Positions 17,786 to 28,566 of a stretch of 64,000 bases of DNA are shown in pieces. The translations under genes and the position numbers were made by a program. The DNA is from an uncultured Eubacteriales bacterium (GTDB taxonomy: Bacteria; Bacillota; Clostridia; Oscillospirales; Acutalibacteraceae), in assembly GCA_934675165.1 (NCBI GenBank), contig CAKUPP010000002.1, positions 50,642 through 114,641 of the forward strand, in the 5' to 3' direction. How positions within the stretch are numbered: the stretch's first letter is position 1; every line of letters begins with the position of its first letter. The notes beneath the pieces are model-generated. The model did no database searches and was not told where the DNA came from. It was given only the letters and a program-made list of their open reading frames with translations.

Positions 17786-18739
17786 CTATTCATTTGGGTG
17801 AGACAAATCTAATCCCATAGAATGCAATTTTTCTATTACTTCATCAAGAGATTTTCGTCCCAAATTTCTAACTTTCATCATTTCATCTTCTGTTTTACTG
17901 GTCAAATCGAGAACTGTATTTATTCCTGCTCTTTTAAGGCAATTAAATGATCTAACCGATAGTTCCAGTTCATCAATTGTAACATCTAAGTTAGTAGGAG
18001 ATGTTGCAACAGGTTTTTCTACCATCAAATTTGTTGATTCTGCAACATCAGAAAGCCCCACAAATAAATTTAAATGTTCTATCAAAATTTTAGCTGCAAT
18101 CGAAACCGCTTCTTCAGCCGTTATCACTCCATTAGTCCAAACTTCCAAACAAAGTTTATCGTAATCTGTAATCTGACCTACACGAGTATTTTCAACAGTA
18201 TAATTTACCTTTAAAACAGGAGTATAAATTGAATCCACAGCTAAAACCCCTATAATGGGATCAGTATTATTGGCTTTATGCCTTTCGAGCGAAACATAAC
18301 CTCTGCCCTTGTCTAGTGTAATTTCCATATGCAATTTTGCACAATCACCCAATGTTGCAATGTGATGTTTTGGGTTAATTATTTCAACTTCACTGTCATG
18401 AATAATCATTCCAGCTGTGACGTTACAAGGGCCTACAGCATCGATTTCAACTGTTTTAGGATGATCACCATCTATTTTAGCCAAAAGGCCCTTTATATTT
18501 AAAACTATTTCTGTAACGTCTTCCTTAACACCAGGGATAGTAGAAAATTCATGCATTACACCATCAACTTTAATACTACTTGGAGCAACACCCGGAAGAG
18601 ACGACAACAAGACTCTTCTTAAACTGTTACCCAACGTATTTCCAAAACCTCTCTCGAGAGGTTCCAATACAAATTTACCATAATTTTTATCCTCAGAAAC
18701 CTCTTGTAAGCTAATCCGAGGTTTTTCTATTTCAATCAT
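17786..18739 (-). CDS. rpoA: RNA polymerase alpha subunit
   Basis: The 317-residue subunit has the dimerising N-terminal domain ([26 protein letters not shown]) and the C-terminal DNA/activator-binding domain ([29 protein letters not shown]). ATG at 18739 is five bases after GGAGG; the TTG one codon upstream is too close. It nucleates core polymerase assembly. It sits between rpsD and rplQ as in other Firmicutes. Confidence 0.97.
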   Translation of the reverse strand: MIEIEKPRISLQEVSEDKNYGKFVLEPLERGFGNTLGNSLRRVLLSSLPGVAPSSIKVDGVMHEFSTIPGVKEDVTEIVLNIKGLLAKIDGDHPKTVEIDAVGPCNVTAGMIIHDSEVEIINPKHHIATLGDCAKLHMEITLDKGRGYVSLERHKANNTDPIIGVLAVDSIYTPVLKVNYTVENTRVGQITDYDKLCLEVWTNGVITAEEAVSIAAKILIEHLNLFVGLSDVAESTNLMVEKPVATSPTNLDVTIDELELSVRSFNCLKRAGINTVLDLTSKTEDEMMKVRNLGRKSLDEVIEKLHSMGLDLSHPNE

Positions 18740-18808
18740 CAAATCCTCCTTGATACTTTTAAAATTGAAGAAAGCACCTCAAAAACACATGACGCTATAA
18801 TTAAAACG

Positions 18809-19438
18809 TTATTTGGAGTACAATTCGACGATCAGAGTTTCTTGAACATCAAGATCAATATCTTCTCTTGACGGCATAGCTATTTTTTTAGCTTCAAATT
18901 TTTCACCGTTAAGTTCAAGCCATTTCGGAACTATTTTTCCGCTATTAGCTTCGATAATAGACTTAATTTTTACGCTGTCGCGAGATTTTTCATTTATAGA
19001 AACCACATCGTCAACTCTTACCAAGTATGAAGGTATGTTAACTCTGCGCCCATTTACGCTAAAGTGACCGTGAACTACCAATTGTCTCGCTTCTGCTCTT
19101 GAACTTGCCCACCCCAAACGATAAATAATATTATCTAAACGAGACTCTAAAATTGCAAGAAGGTTTTCACCTTTCTTACCTTCTTTCATCTTAGTAGCAA
19201 GTTCAAAATAGTGAGCAAATTGATGCTCAAGAACACCATAATAATATCTTGCTTTTTGTTTAGCTCTAAGTTGTAAACCATACTCAGAAGATTTTTTACG
19301 ACCTTGGCCATGTTGACCTGGAGCATATGAACGCCTTGCAAATGCACATTTTCCTGTATAACATCTTTCGCCTTTTAAAAATAATTTTTGTCCTTCTCTG
19401 CGGCATATTCTGCACACCGCACCTGTATATCTTGCCAT
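18809..19438 (-). CDS. rpsD: 30S ribosomal protein S4 (zinc-binding form)
   Basis: The 209-residue protein carries the N-terminal CRIC...CYTGKC cysteine set (Cys9, 12, 26, 31) of the zinc-containing C+ form, then the S4 RNA-binding domain with [19 protein letters not shown]. It is a primary 16S rRNA binder that starts 30S assembly. It lies between rpsK and rpoA. Because the cysteines are intact, a zinc-independent paralogue, if any, would be elsewhere. Confidence 0.97.
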   Translation of the reverse strand: MARYTGAVCRICRREGQKLFLKGERCYTGKCAFARRSYAPGQHGQGRKKSSEYGLQLRAKQKARYYYGVLEHQFAHYFELATKMKEGKKGENLLAILESRLDNIIYRLGWASSRAEARQLVVHGHFSVNGRRVNIPSYLVRVDDVVSINEKSRDSVKIKSIIEANSGKIVPKWLELNGEKFEAKKIAMPSREDIDLDVQETLIVELYSK

Positions 19439-19468
19439 ACTACTATTTACACCTCCGATACTTTTAAA

Positions 19469-19873
19469 TTAAACACGTCTTCTTTTAGGGGGACGACAAC
19501 CATTATGAGGAATGGGTGTTACGTCTTTAATCATACTAACATCAAGTCCTGTAGCCTGAAGTGCACGAATTGCTGCCTCACGCCCTGACCCTGGACCTTT
19601 TACATAGACCTCAACAGTTTGCATTCCATACTCTTTCGCTGCCTTTGCTGCTGTTTCTGCTGCCGTTTGAGCCGCAAACGGAGTAGATTTTTTGGAACCT
19701 TTAAATCCAAGTCCTCCTGCACTTGCCCATGAAACAGCATTGCCATCCATATCTGTAATAGTAACAAGTGTATTGTTAAAAGTTGATTGTATATGAGCTG
19801 CGCCACGTTCAATATTTTTGTGATTGCGACGTTTACGAGCAGATGCTTTCTTGGAGCCACTTTGTACTGCCAT
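19469..19873 (-). CDS. rpsK: 30S ribosomal protein S11
   Basis: The 134-residue protein contains [14 protein letters not shown] and the conserved C-terminal [18 protein letters not shown]. It lines the 30S platform near the mRNA exit. A basic N-terminal extension ([16 protein letters not shown]) is normal. ATG follows GGAGGAA. Confidence 0.97.
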   Translation of the reverse strand: MAVQSGSKKASARKRRNHKNIERGAAHIQSTFNNTLVTITDMDGNAVSWASAGGLGFKGSKKSTPFAAQTAAETAAKAAKEYGMQTVEVYVKGPGSGREAAIRALQATGLDVSMIKDVTPIPHNGCRPPKRRRV

Positions 19874-19897
19874 TAAATTATTCCTCCTTCACTATAA

Positions 19898-20266
19898 TTA
19901 ACCTTTTTTATTTGCCATAGTTTTTCTTGGACCTTTTCTAGTTCTTGCGTTTGTTTTGGACCTTTGTCCTCTCACTGGAAGACCTTTTCTATGACGAATT
20001 CCACGATAACAACCAATTTCAATAAGCCTCTTGATATTGAATGCAATAATGCTTCTAAGGTCACCTTCAACCTTATATTCTCCATCAATACAAGCTCTGA
20101 GCTTAGCTACATCTTCCTCGGTTAAATCCCTAACTCTTGTATCAGGATTTACCCCTGTTTTAGCAATAATTTTCTTTGCTGACGTTCTTCCTATACCGAA
20201 TATATAAGTAAGACCGACTTCAATTCTTTTATCTCTTGGCAAGTCGACGCCTGATATACGGGCCAT
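19898..20266 (-). CDS. rpsM: 30S ribosomal protein S13
   Basis: The 122-residue protein starts [20 protein letters not shown] and has the helix-hairpin-helix [11 protein letters not shown] and the tail [18 protein letters not shown]. It contacts P-site tRNA and bridges to the 50S subunit. ATG sits behind GGAGG; rpmJ lies 31 bases upstream. Confidence 0.97.
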   Translation of the reverse strand: MARISGVDLPRDKRIEVGLTYIFGIGRTSAKKIIAKTGVNPDTRVRDLTEEDVAKLRACIDGEYKVEGDLRSIIAFNIKRLIEIGCYRGIRHRKGLPVRGQRSKTNARTRKGPRKTMANKKG

Positions 20267-20297
20267 TTCTTAAGCCACCTCCAAATTTATTTTTATA

Positions 20298-20423
<126 letters not shown>

Positions 20424-20430
20424 CTAATCT

Positions 20431-20721
20431 TTAATCTACATTTACTCCATCTGAACCACTTGAAGATTGATTCAAATTATCAGAATTTTTTTCTTCCTTA
20501 CCACCTTTGGAACGCCATGTAATCCTCCCCTTAGTCAAATCATAAGGAGAAATCTCAACCGTAACAGTATCACCTTGCAATATTCTTATATAATTCATTC
20601 TGAGTTTACCAGATGTATATGCAAGAATAACTTTACCATTTGGAAGCTCTACCTTAAACATTGCATTTGGAAGAACTTCTACAATTTTACCTTCTAATTC
20701 TATAGCATCACTTTTTGACAT
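20431..20721 (-). CDS. infA: Translation initiation factor IF-1 with acidic/Ser-rich C-terminal extension
   Basis: Residues 1-72 form the OB-fold of IF-1 ([50 protein letters not shown]). IF-1 binds the A site of the 30S subunit and is normally about 72 residues long. Here 24 more residues follow, rich in Ser, Asn, Gly and Asp ([17 protein letters not shown]). The extension is read in frame without a frameshift and ends 20 bases before rpmJ starts. It is probably disordered; its purpose is unknown. Confidence 0.94.
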   Translation of the reverse strand: MSKSDAIELEGKIVEVLPNAMFKVELPNGKVILAYTSGKLRMNYIRILQGDTVTVEISPYDLTKGRITWRSKGGKEEKNSDNLNQSSSGSDGVNVD

Positions 20722-20803
20722 ACTATCGGAATGTGATTTTAAACACTAGAATTTAAAAATCACCTTTCCTGCTCCACCACCTTTTTTTAATTTTAAAATG
20801 AAT

Positions 20804-21046
20804 TCAAATCCCAATAAAAGCATTAATAGCTTTTCTTACTGATTTATTTGTAGTTAATAGTTCCTCTTTAATCACCATATTCGTAACTTTAGTATGAATC
20901 CATTTTTTCTTTTTAGGTCTTTCAACAGGTCTATATTTTCCATCACAAACCCAGGCGTAATTTTCATCAAAATCAACAACCACTTGAAAATCACCTTTAT
21001 CATGACCTGCTTTGGAGATAACTATAACACCTTTTTTTAGTTCCAT
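20804..21046 (-). CDS. KOW-domain RNA-binding protein (L14e-like)
   Basis: This 80-residue protein has a KOW motif at its N-terminus (KKGVIVISKAGHDKGDFQVV) followed by a basic stretch (RPVERPKKKKWIHTK). Similar small KOW proteins lie between map and infA in many Clostridia and resemble archaeal/eukaryotic L14e. It is presumed to bind ribosomal RNA; its role in bacteria is not established. ATG, with a 13-base gap after map. Confidence 0.85.
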   Translation of the reverse strand: MELKKGVIVISKAGHDKGDFQVVVDFDENYAWVCDGKYRPVERPKKKKWIHTKVTNMVIKEELLTTNKSVRKAINAFIGI

Positions 21047-21059
21047 AACTCACACCCTT

Positions 21060-21812
21060 TTAAGAAGGATCCGTAAGAATTACTGCGCCGTTTTGGGTAA
21101 TGGCAACAGTATGTTCAAAATGCGCAGAAGGCTTATTATCCGCTGTTACAGTCGTCCATTCATCATCCAAAACAACAACTTTTCCTGTTCCCATATTAAC
21201 CATCGGCTCAATTGCAATTGTCATACCTTTAACAAGCCTTGGTCCATGGCCTTTAACACCATAATTAGGGACTGACGGTTCTTCGTGTATAGACGCGCCT
21301 ACTCCATGCCCCACAAAATCGCGAACCACCGAGTAACCACGTTTTTTGACGTACTCTTCCACCGTGTTACCAATATCACCAATTCTATTACCAAACTTTG
21401 CTGCTTTTATTCCTTCAAAAAGACTTTCTTTGGTAGTATCAAGTAACATACGAAGTTCAGAAGTGATATCTCCACACGCAAACGTCCAAGCATTGTCACC
21501 ATTATAACCATGGAAATACGCACCTACATCTATGCTTACAATATCTCCACTTTTAATAATACGATCGTTGGAAGGTATGCCATGAATGACTTCATTATTA
21601 ATAGATATGCAGCTACTTTTTGGAAAATCACCATAACCTAGGAAACTGGGTTTTGCGCCCTGAGAAACAATATATTTGTGCATAAGATTGTTTATATATT
21701 CGGTGCTAACGCCGGGTTCAACGGCCTCGCCTCCAATTTTTAACGCTCTAGCAGAAATTTTCCCTGCTTCTTTCATGAGATCTATTTCATGATTTGATTT
21801 TAAAATTATCAT
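21060..21812 (-). CDS. map: Type I methionine aminopeptidase
   Basis: The 250-residue metalloenzyme removes the initiator Met from nascent proteins. The metal ligands are visible in VSIDVGAYFHGYNGDNAWTF (two Asp), HGVGASIHEEP (His), AIEPMVNMG (Glu) and the C-terminal HFEHTVAIT (Glu). Length matches the short bacterial form without a zinc-finger extension. It follows adk after three bases. Confidence 0.97.
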   Translation of the reverse strand: MIILKSNHEIDLMKEAGKISARALKIGGEAVEPGVSTEYINNLMHKYIVSQGAKPSFLGYGDFPKSSCISINNEVIHGIPSNDRIIKSGDIVSIDVGAYFHGYNGDNAWTFACGDITSELRMLLDTTKESLFEGIKAAKFGNRIGDIGNTVEEYVKKRGYSVVRDFVGHGVGASIHEEPSVPNYGVKGHGPRLVKGMTIAIEPMVNMGTGKVVVLDDEWTTVTADNKPSAHFEHTVAITQNGAVILTDPS

Positions 21813-21815
21813 ATC

Positions 21816-22454
21816 TTATGCCTCTAATACTTCAATAATATCCTTAGTAATTTCATCAACAGGTTTGGCTCCATCAATCACAAACCTTTTATTTTTTTTA
21901 TCATAATATGACTTCAAAACAAAAGTTTGATCACGATAAACTTTAAGGCGCTGCTTAACCGTTTCTAATTTGTCATCCATGCGCTGAATGAGGGCACCTG
22001 TGCATGTGTCACACTTACCATCATTTGCCGGTTTAGTACCTTCAAAATAAATATTGTAAGTTTTTCCACATTTATCACAAATACGGCGGCCGGACATTCT
22101 TCTATAAATAATATCATCACTAACATCTATATCAATGACTTTATCAATATTTATACCTAATTCATCCAGCGCCTCGGCCTGTGCAACGGTCCTAGGGAAA
22201 CCATCAAGAATAAATCCATTTTTACAATCACTTAAACTTACTCTATCTTTGACTATCCCTATAACCACATCATCAGGGACTAAATTTCCTTTATCTATAA
22301 ATGACTTAGCTTTAAGTCCCATCTCTGAACCGCTCTTCAGCGCTTCTCGAATAATATTTCCCGTCGAAATCGTAGGAATTTTAAAAAAACGGGATATTAT
22401 TTCCGATTGAGTACCTTTTCCAGCACCAGGTGCTCCTAAAAATATTATGTTCAT
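21816..22454 (-). CDS. adk: Adenylate kinase (zinc-lid form)
   Basis: The 212-residue enzyme interconverts ATP, ADP and AMP. The P-loop GAPGAGKGTQ is at residues 7-16, DGFPRT lies in the middle, and the LID domain has CDKCGKTYN and CDTCTG, the four-cysteine zinc site of Gram-positive enzymes. It lies between secY and map as usual. Confidence 0.97.
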   Translation of the reverse strand: MNIIFLGAPGAGKGTQSEIISRFFKIPTISTGNIIREALKSGSEMGLKAKSFIDKGNLVPDDVVIGIVKDRVSLSDCKNGFILDGFPRTVAQAEALDELGINIDKVIDIDVSDDIIYRRMSGRRICDKCGKTYNIYFEGTKPANDGKCDTCTGALIQRMDDKLETVKQRLKVYRDQTFVLKSYYDKKNKRFVIDGAKPVDEITKDIIEVLEA

Positions 22455-22522
22455 TTCAATAAATCCTCCTTTTTAAAAATTTACGAATTTCAAGCGAAAA
22501 ATTTTAGACATTTCAAAAAATA

Positions 22523-23848
22523 TTAATCCAAAAATCCTTTATAATGTCTCATCATAAGCTGAGATTCCATTTGTTTAACCGTTTCAAGAGCAACTCCAAC
22601 CATAATTATAATTGAAGTACCACCCATTGAAAGATTGTGCATTCCACTCAAATTTGAAAAACCTATTGGAAGCAAAGCAATAAATGCGAGGAATAAAGCA
22701 CCCAATAAAGTTACTTTAGAAAGCACCTTAGAAAAATAATCTGAAGTAGGTTTGCCCGGCCTTATTCCGGGTATTACGCCATTGCTTTGACGCAAATTAT
22801 TTGCCATTTCTATAGGATTATAAGTAATCGCGACATAAAAATATGCAAACATTATAATCAAAAAGAAGTAAGTAATAGTATACACAAGACCATTTATAGA
22901 AAATGAATCTAAAATCTTTTTCATAATTCCAGATGGATGTGCAAAAAAGTTAACAAAATTAGGTACTGCCAAGATAGACGTTGCAAAAATTATTGGCATA
23001 ACTCCTGCTATTCCTATTTTAAGAGGAATATGACTATTTTGACCAGCATACATTTTCCTTCCAACTGTGCGTTTTGAATATTGAACAGGGACCCTACGTT
23101 CCGCATCATTCATATAAACAATTACCCACATCATAAAGAAAAACATAAATACAAAGACAGGAACATACACATAAAATTTCCCAAATGTTGTCGGAGAATG
23201 CACTGCAAGACTAAAATAATCTACTAATTTTTTTATAAGACTTGGCATTCTCGAAACTATACCCGCAAACATCAAAATCGAAATACCATTTCCAACACCT
23301 TTAACATTCACCTGTTCACCAAGCCACATCATAAGTGCTGTACCAGCAGTAAAACAAAATATTATAACTGCTGCGGCAAATAATCCTTCAGGACCTTGTG
23401 TATATTTAACTATAGACTGGCCCATATAACTTCCACTTTTTAAATAAAAGTAAAATGCTGTTCCTTGTAAAAGTCCAAGAGATATTGTTAAATATCTTGT
23501 AATTGCCGTTAACTTCTTCCTTCCTTCTTCGCCCTCTTTTTGCAATGATTCAAGATATGGTATTGCTACAGCCATAAGCTGCATTATAATTGACGCATTA
23601 ATGTACGGCGAAACTGACATCGCAAAAAGGGTAGCTTGAGCAAATGCACCACCGGAAAGTGTATCTAAATAAGCTAAAATAGCTCCACCATCAGCCAAAC
23701 TCCCCATCATACCAGACAAAGCTTCCACGTTTAAAAATGGAACTGGTATTACAGAACCTATTCTAAATACAATTATTATTAAAATAGTAAACAAAAGTTT
23801 TTTTCTGAGTTCCGGTACTTTCCAAGAATTAATTAATGTTTTTATCAA
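22523..23848 (-). CDS. secY: Protein translocase subunit SecY
   Basis: The 441-residue channel protein has ten membrane spans. Typical segments are IGSVIPVPFLN near the N-terminus, SVSPYINASIIMQL, and RPGKPTSDYFSKVL near the cytoplasmic loop before span 9. It starts with TTG overlapping the rplO tail region, behind AGGTGA. It forms the Sec channel used by the many secreted proteins in this window. Confidence 0.97.
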   Translation of the reverse strand: MIKTLINSWKVPELRKKLLFTILIIIVFRIGSVIPVPFLNVEALSGMMGSLADGGAILAYLDTLSGGAFAQATLFAMSVSPYINASIIMQLMAVAIPYLESLQKEGEEGRKKLTAITRYLTISLGLLQGTAFYFYLKSGSYMGQSIVKYTQGPEGLFAAAVIIFCFTAGTALMMWLGEQVNVKGVGNGISILMFAGIVSRMPSLIKKLVDYFSLAVHSPTTFGKFYVYVPVFVFMFFFMMWVIVYMNDAERRVPVQYSKRTVGRKMYAGQNSHIPLKIGIAGVMPIIFATSILAVPNFVNFFAHPSGIMKKILDSFSINGLVYTITYFFLIIMFAYFYVAITYNPIEMANNLRQSNGVIPGIRPGKPTSDYFSKVLSKVTLLGALFLAFIALLPIGFSNLSGMHNLSMGGTSIIIMVGVALETVKQMESQLMMRHYKGFLD

Positions 23849-23849
23849 G

Positions 23850-24290
23850 TCAAATCACCTCTGCCTTTCCGCCTGCAGCTTCAATTTTTTCAACTGCAGA
23901 TTTCGAAAACACATGTGCCTTAACAGTTAAATTTTTAGAAATGGAACCCTTGCCTAAAATTTTAATTTTGTCAAAATTTCGTTTAATAAGTCCCATATTA
24001 ATTAACTCATTAATATCAACAACAGAGCCTTCACCAAATCTTTCAAGATCGTCAACATTAATAGCTATTACTTTTTTAGCAAAAATATTGTTGAAACCTC
24101 TCTTTGGAATTCTTCTTTGAAGAGGCATTTGCCCTCCTTCAAATCCCGGGCGAACTCCACCACCGGATCTTGCGTTTTGACCTTTATGTCCTTTTCCTGC
24201 AGTTTTACCCCAGCCAGAACCATGTCCACGACCTATTCTTTTAGATTTCTTTTTTGAGCCTTCAGTACATACCAAATCATGTAATTCCAA
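23850..24290 (-). CDS. rplO: 50S ribosomal protein L15
   Basis: The 146-residue protein has the glycine-rich N-terminus [20 protein letters not shown] and the [17 protein letters not shown] block. It is a late-assembly 23S binder. The start is TTG with GGAGG eight bases before it. Only one base separates it from secY. Confidence 0.97.
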   Translation of the reverse strand: MELHDLVCTEGSKKKSKRIGRGHGSGWGKTAGKGHKGQNARSGGGVRPGFEGGQMPLQRRIPKRGFNNIFAKKVIAINVDDLERFGEGSVVDINELINMGLIKRNFDKIKILGKGSISKNLTVKAHVFSKSAVEKIEAAGGKAEVI

Positions 24291-24447
24291 CTTAAATTCA
24301 CCTCCTACAATTATACGCGCATTGCACCTATTTTAAACCTTTAGTTAGATAAATGTAATAAAATTTTTAAAAACAAATTTAATAATTAATATTATCTATC
24401 AAATCACTACACGTGAGGCCTATGATTACTTAAAATACATAACCATC
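24291..24447 (-). other. Unusually long spacer between rpmD and rplO
   Basis: The 157-base gap is the longest inside the spc operon here and is very AT-rich. It may hold an internal promoter (for instance TTGATA near 24400 on the minus strand), but nothing clear is seen. The neighbouring spacers are mostly under 35 bases. Confidence 0.4.
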
Positions 24448-24627
24448 TTATTTTTCTGAAACTTCAACCAAATGAGCAATTGTATTAATTTTTCCACGAG
24501 TTGCTTCATTATCAGGTTGAACAGAAACATCGCTGATTTTTCTGAGGCCCAACGACTCAGCTGTCGCACTTTGTTTTTTAATGCGGCCAGCTAAACTTTT
24601 AACCAATTTAATCTCTAAAGTCTTCAT
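24448..24627 (-). CDS. rpmD: 50S ribosomal protein L30
   Basis: The 59-residue frame starts MKTLEIKLVKSLAGRIKKQ and contains ATAESLGLRKISD, the bacterial L30 pattern. It lies between rpsE and rplO, where L30 belongs, 13 bases after rpsE. Confidence 0.96.
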   Translation of the reverse strand: MKTLEIKLVKSLAGRIKKQSATAESLGLRKISDVSVQPDNEATRGKINTIAHLVEVSEK

Positions 24628-24640
24628 ACTGCTGACCCCT

Positions 24641-25141
24641 TTATCTTAAAATTTCTTTCACTGTTTTACCTCTAAGAGCTGCAACCTCTTCCGCGTTGCG
24701 TAGACATTTCAATCCCTCAATCGTCGCTCTTACCACATTACATGGATTATTTGAACGTAGAGCTTTTGTACGAATATCTTTAATCCCTGCTGATTCAACA
24801 ACTGCACGAACTGGTCCACCTGCTATAACTCCGGTACCAGGTGCGGCAGGTTTCATAAGAACTCTCGCTGCACCATATTCGCCAATATATTCATGAGGAA
24901 TTGTAACACCTTTAAGTGGTACTTCAATAAGATTCTTCTTAGCATCCTCTATCCCTTTTCTAATAGCATCTGGGACTTCTCCGGATTTACCAATTCCAAA
25001 TCCAACGTGACCTTTCCCATCACCTACTACCATAAGAGCAGCAAACTTGAAAATGCGTCCACCTTTTACAGTTTTCGAAACTCTGTTAATAGCAACAAGT
25101 CTCTCTTTTAAATCAAGCACTGAAGCATCTATTCTAGCCAA
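24641..25141 (-). CDS. rpsE: 30S ribosomal protein S5
   Basis: The 166-residue protein has the double-stranded RNA-binding motif ([40 protein letters not shown]) and the C-terminal domain ([20 protein letters not shown]). It contributes to decoding fidelity. It starts with TTG behind AAAGGAGG. Confidence 0.97.
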   Translation of the reverse strand: MARIDASVLDLKERLVAINRVSKTVKGGRIFKFAALMVVGDGKGHVGFGIGKSGEVPDAIRKGIEDAKKNLIEVPLKGVTIPHEYIGEYGAARVLMKPAAPGTGVIAGGPVRAVVESAGIKDIRTKALRSNNPCNVVRATIEGLKCLRNAEEVAALRGKTVKEILR

Positions 25142-25162
25142 AAGTATTTCCCTCCTTTTTAA

Positions 25163-25522
25163 TTAAAACTTAAGGCCGCCTTCTCTGGCACCTTCTGCTA
25201 ATTCTTTAACACGACCATGGAAAATATATCCACCACGATCAAATACTACATTCTCAATTTTTTTCTCTAGAGCACGTTTAGCAATAAGTTCTCCAACTTT
25301 CTTAGCAGCTGTTTTATTACCACCATACATGCCAAAATCTTTTTCAACAGTTGAAGCTGAAACTAATGTCACGCCACTAACGTCATCTATTATCTGAGCA
25401 TAAATATTACTCCTGGAGCGGAAAACATTCATACGAGGACGAGCGGCTGTACCCGATATTTTACCACGAACTCTTCTGTGGCGTCTTAAACGGGCCTGAT
25501 TTTTATCTGCCTTGTTTACCAT
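25163..25522 (-). CDS. rplR: 50S ribosomal protein L18
   Basis: The 119-residue protein contains [20 protein letters not shown] and the C-terminal [20 protein letters not shown], standard for L18, which binds 5S rRNA with L5. It follows rplF after 18 bases. Confidence 0.97.
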   Translation of the reverse strand: MVNKADKNQARLRRHRRVRGKISGTAARPRMNVFRSRSNIYAQIIDDVSGVTLVSASTVEKDFGMYGGNKTAAKKVGELIAKRALEKKIENVVFDRGGYIFHGRVKELAEGAREGGLKF

Positions 25523-25540
25523 GTTAATTCACACTCCTAA

Positions 25541-26077
25541 TTATTTTTTACCTGTTTTTCCTTCTTTACGACGAATAACTTCATCAACGTACTTAATACC
25601 TTTACCTTTATAAGGTTCTGGTGGACGTTTTTCACGAATCTCAGCGGCAAATTGCCCAACTTGCTGTTTATCGCAACCCAATACAGAAATTTTATTACCT
25701 TGAACTTCTAATTTAATTCCCGGTATTTCTGGAACTGTAACCTGATGTGAAAATCCCAAATTCATAACAAGATTATTGCCTTGCTTTTGAACACGATACC
25801 CAACACCGTTTACTTCCAACTCTTTTTTAAAACCGTTAGTAACTCCCTCGATCATATTATTTATTAAAGTTCTTGTAAGACCGTGAAGAGATCTGCTCTC
25901 TTTTTGATCGTTAGGTCTTTTAACTTCCACAATTCCATTTTCGATTATTACATTCATCCTTGGATGAATTTTTTGAGTCAAAGTACCTTTAGCACCTTTA
26001 ACTGTTACAACACCGTCAGACATTGTTACATCTACACCGGCGGGAATATTTATGGGTTTTCTTCCAATTCTAGACAC
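25541..26077 (-). CDS. rplF: 50S ribosomal protein L6
   Basis: The 178-residue protein begins [15 protein letters not shown] and ends with the conserved [24 protein letters not shown]. The start codon is GTG, 7 bases after GGGGTGA. Length is normal. Confidence 0.97.
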   Translation of the reverse strand: MSRIGRKPINIPAGVDVTMSDGVVTVKGAKGTLTQKIHPRMNVIIENGIVEVKRPNDQKESRSLHGLTRTLINNMIEGVTNGFKKELEVNGVGYRVQKQGNNLVMNLGFSHQVTVPEIPGIKLEVQGNKISVLGCDKQQVGQFAAEIREKRPPEPYKGKGIKYVDEVIRRKEGKTGKK

Positions 26078-26109
26078 TCTATGTCACCCCTTCTAACAAC
26101 AAAATTTAA

Positions 26110-26508
26110 CTACCAAACAAATGCAAGCACTTCTCCGCCTACATTTTCTTTTCGCGCTCTACGGTCAGTCATAATACCTTTAGACGTTGAAATTAGCGCT
26201 ATTCCAAGTCCTTTCATAACCTTAGGCATGTTTTCCACATCACTGTAAATTCTAAGTCCGGGTGTTGAAACTCTTTTAAGCCCTGTAATCGCCGGCTTTT
26301 TCCCCTCTACATACTTAAGGAAAACCTTAATCACACCTTGTTTTTCATCTTCGGATACCACGAATTTATCAATATAACCTTCTTCAAATAAAATCTCCAC
26401 AATTGCTTTTTTCATATTGGAAGAAGGAATTTCAACAGTTTCGTGTTTTGCAGAATTTGCGTTACGAATTCTTGTAAGTAAATCTGCAATTGTATCTGTA
26501 ATTTGCAT
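26110..26508 (-). CDS. rpsH: 30S ribosomal protein S8
   Basis: The 132-residue protein begins [17 protein letters not shown] and ends [22 protein letters not shown], both characteristic of S8. It binds 16S helix 21 and in some bacteria represses this operon; no such site was identified here. Confidence 0.97.
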   Translation of the reverse strand: MQITDTIADLLTRIRNANSAKHETVEIPSSNMKKAIVEILFEEGYIDKFVVSEDEKQGVIKVFLKYVEGKKPAITGLKRVSTPGLRIYSDVENMPKVMKGLGIALISTSKGIMTDRRARKENVGGEVLAFVW

Positions 26509-26534
26509 AAATCATTTACCTCCTTTGCTAAATA

Positions 26535-26720
26535 TTACCAGCTTGCTTTTTTCACGCCCGGGATTTCTCCTTTGTATGCAAGTTCCCTAAAACAAATACG
26601 GCATATACCAAATTTGCGAAGGTAACCATGCGGCCTTCCGCATATTCTGCATCTGGAGTATTCACGAGTAGAAAATTTCTGCTCACGGCTTTGTTTTACT
26701 TTTAATGACGTTTTAGCCAC
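26535..26720 (-). CDS. rpsZ: 30S ribosomal protein S14, zinc-binding type Z
   Basis: The 61-residue short form has [20 protein letters not shown], the four-cysteine zinc site, and ends IPGVKKASW. It starts with GTG behind AAGGAGGG. Short zinc-binding S14 is typical of Firmicutes. Confidence 0.97.
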   Translation of the reverse strand: MAKTSLKVKQSREQKFSTREYSRCRICGRPHGYLRKFGICRICFRELAYKGEIPGVKKASW

Positions 26721-26732
26721 AATATTCCCTCC

Positions 26733-27272
26733 TTATTTTGCAAATGGTGCACCCATGAGTCTTAGTAATTCTCTTGCTTCATCATCAGTTTTCGCAGTTG
26801 TAGAAATAGAAATATCCATTCCGCGAATTTTATCAATTTTATCATATTCAATTTCTGGGAAAATAAGTTGCTCTTTTACTCCCATATTGTAGTTACCTTT
26901 TTTATCAAAAGAATTTGGATTGATTCCTCTGAAGTCTCTAACCCTTGGCAAAGCCAAATTAAAAAATCTATCTAAAAACTCGTACATTTTTTCACCGCGG
27001 AGCGTTACTTTTGCTCCAATTTTCATTCCTTCACGAATTTTAAAATTCGCAACAGATTTTCTTGCTGTACAAACTACAGGTCTTTGACCGGTAATCGTAC
27101 TGAGATCTTCAAGGATAGAACCAATAACTTTAGAATTATCTTTTGCTTCACCGGCGCCAACGTTTATAACTACTTTTTCAATTTTAGGGATTTGCATTAT
27201 GTTTTTATAACCAAATTTTTCTTTAAGTTTTGGCATAACGGTTTCTTTATAAAGATCCTTTAGTCTTGCCAT
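26733..27272 (-). CDS. rplE: 50S ribosomal protein L5
   Basis: The ATG at 27272 lies five bases after AAGGAGG and begins [16 protein letters not shown], the expected L5 N-terminus; the longer frame upstream is not used. The 179-residue protein contains [23 protein letters not shown] and [16 protein letters not shown]. It binds 5S rRNA and P-site tRNA. Confidence 0.97.
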   Translation of the reverse strand: MARLKDLYKETVMPKLKEKFGYKNIMQIPKIEKVVINVGAGEAKDNSKVIGSILEDLSTITGQRPVVCTARKSVANFKIREGMKIGAKVTLRGEKMYEFLDRFFNLALPRVRDFRGINPNSFDKKGNYNMGVKEQLIFPEIEYDKIDKIRGMDISISTTAKTDDEARELLRLMGAPFAK

Positions 27273-27283
27273 TCGTATCCTCC

Positions 27284-27640
27284 TTACAGAACTTCGCTGC
27301 ATTTTTTACAGCTACGTTTTTTTGAACCATCGTCCATAAATTTATGTGCGATTCTGGTTGGTTTACCGCAATGAGGACAAATCAACTGAACTTTAGAAGC
27401 GTACATAGCTCCTTCAGTTTTTACAATTCCGCCCTCCTGACCTGCTTTGCGGGGTTTAACATGTTTAGAAACAATGTTAACACCTTCAACAATCAGCTTA
27501 CCTTCTTTAGGACTGACTGCAACAACTTTTCCTTCTTTTCCGCGATCTTTGCCGCTAAGAACAACAACTTTATCTCCGGTTTTAACATGAACTGTACCGT
27601 TACCGGAACGAGCTGCTTTATTCTTACTTTTTTTAAACAA
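27284..27640 (-). CDS. rplX: 50S ribosomal protein L24 with C-terminal zinc-ribbon
   Basis: A TTG at 27640, nine bases after GGAGG, gives 118 residues; the open frame further upstream overlaps rplN. The KOW motif is [20 protein letters not shown]. The C-terminus has CPHCGKPTR and CKKC, a four-cysteine ribbon found in a subset of bacterial L24. It starts 50S assembly at domain I of 23S rRNA. Confidence 0.95.
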   Translation of the reverse strand: MFKKSKNKAARSGNGTVHVKTGDKVVVLSGKDRGKEGKVVAVSPKEGKLIVEGVNIVSKHVKPRKAGQEGGIVKTEGAMYASKVQLICPHCGKPTRIAHKFMDDGSKKRSCKKCSEVL

Positions 27641-27656
27641 CAGTAAACACCTCCTG

Positions 27657-28025
27657 TTAAAGAACTTCCGGAGCAAGGCTCACTATTTTGAGATAACCGC
27701 TTTCACGCAATTCTCTTGCAACGGGTCCAAAAATACGTGTACCTTTCGGAGTTTTGTCATCTTTAATGATAACGGCTGAATTTTCATCAAAACTTATATA
27801 AGAGCCATCTTCACGGCGTGTTTTGTTGACCGTACGGACAACAACGGCTTTAACAACGTCCCCTTTTTTTACAACGCCTCCGGGTGATGCTTTTTTTACA
27901 GAAGCCACAACAACATCGCCAACTCTTGCATATTTTCTACCAGTGCCGCCAAGAACTCTTATACACATAATCTCTTTAGCACCTGTATTGTCTCCTATTT
28001 TCAAAAGAGTTTGAGGTTGTACCAC
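27657..28025 (-). CDS. rplN: 50S ribosomal protein L14
   Basis: The 122-residue protein has [20 protein letters not shown] and [14 protein letters not shown], the L14 hallmarks. It lies at the subunit interface with L19. It starts with GTG behind AGGAGGAA. Confidence 0.97.
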   Translation of the reverse strand: MVQPQTLLKIGDNTGAKEIMCIRVLGGTGRKYARVGDVVVASVKKASPGGVVKKGDVVKAVVVRTVNKTRREDGSYISFDENSAVIIKDDKTPKGTRIFGPVARELRESGYLKIVSLAPEVL

Positions 28026-28075
28026 AGCTAATCATTCCTCCTAACCGGTTAAACATTTTTAAAACTAACCTTAAT

Positions 28076-28333
28076 TTATTTAGCTCTCTCTATGATATTT
28101 ACAAGTCTCCATCTTTTATCTTTAGAAAGAGGTCTCGTTTCCATGGCTTCAACTTTATCGCCAATTTTACATTCATTATTTTCATCATGAACTTTTAATC
28201 TTTTAGTGTGTTTAACAATCTTATTATAAAGTGGATGTTTTACACTATCTTTAACTGCCACGATAATTGTTTTATCCATTTTATCACTAACAACTTTACC
28301 AACTTCCACTTTTCTCATATTTCTTCCGTTCAA
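28076..28333 (-). CDS. rpsQ: 30S ribosomal protein S17
   Basis: The 85-residue protein contains [16 protein letters not shown] and [21 protein letters not shown] at 28333 seven bases after GGAGG is the best-supported start; the ATG five codons later is 22 bases from that site. It binds 16S rRNA early in assembly. Confidence 0.95.
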   Translation of the reverse strand: MNGRNMRKVEVGKVVSDKMDKTIIVAVKDSVKHPLYNKIVKHTKRLKVHDENNECKIGDKVEAMETRPLSKDKRWRLVNIIERAK

Positions 28334-28350
28334 AATGCATCCTCCTTCCG

Positions 28351-28566
28351 TTATACGTTAGAAACAGCTTCGCTTAATTCTTTTTTACGTTCGCAAATTG
28401 TAGTTTGGACCCTTGCAATATCTTTTTTAACGGCACGAATGCGCATAGGGTTTTCAAGCTGATTTATAGCAAGTTGAAACCTAAGGTTAAAAAGTTCGGA
28501 CTTAAGGTCTTTAAGCTTATTATTCAAATCATCATGACTCAAATTTCTGATTTCTGAAATTTTCAT
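28351..28566 (-). CDS. rpmC: 50S ribosomal protein L29
   Basis: The 71-residue helical protein has [20 protein letters not shown], the L29 signature. Its ATG shares one base with the rplP stop codon (TAATG), so the two are translationally coupled. It sits at the tunnel exit next to L23. Confidence 0.96.
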   Translation of the reverse strand: MKISEIRNLSHDDLNNKLKDLKSELFNLRFQLAINQLENPMRIRAVKKDIARVQTTICERKKELSEAVSNV

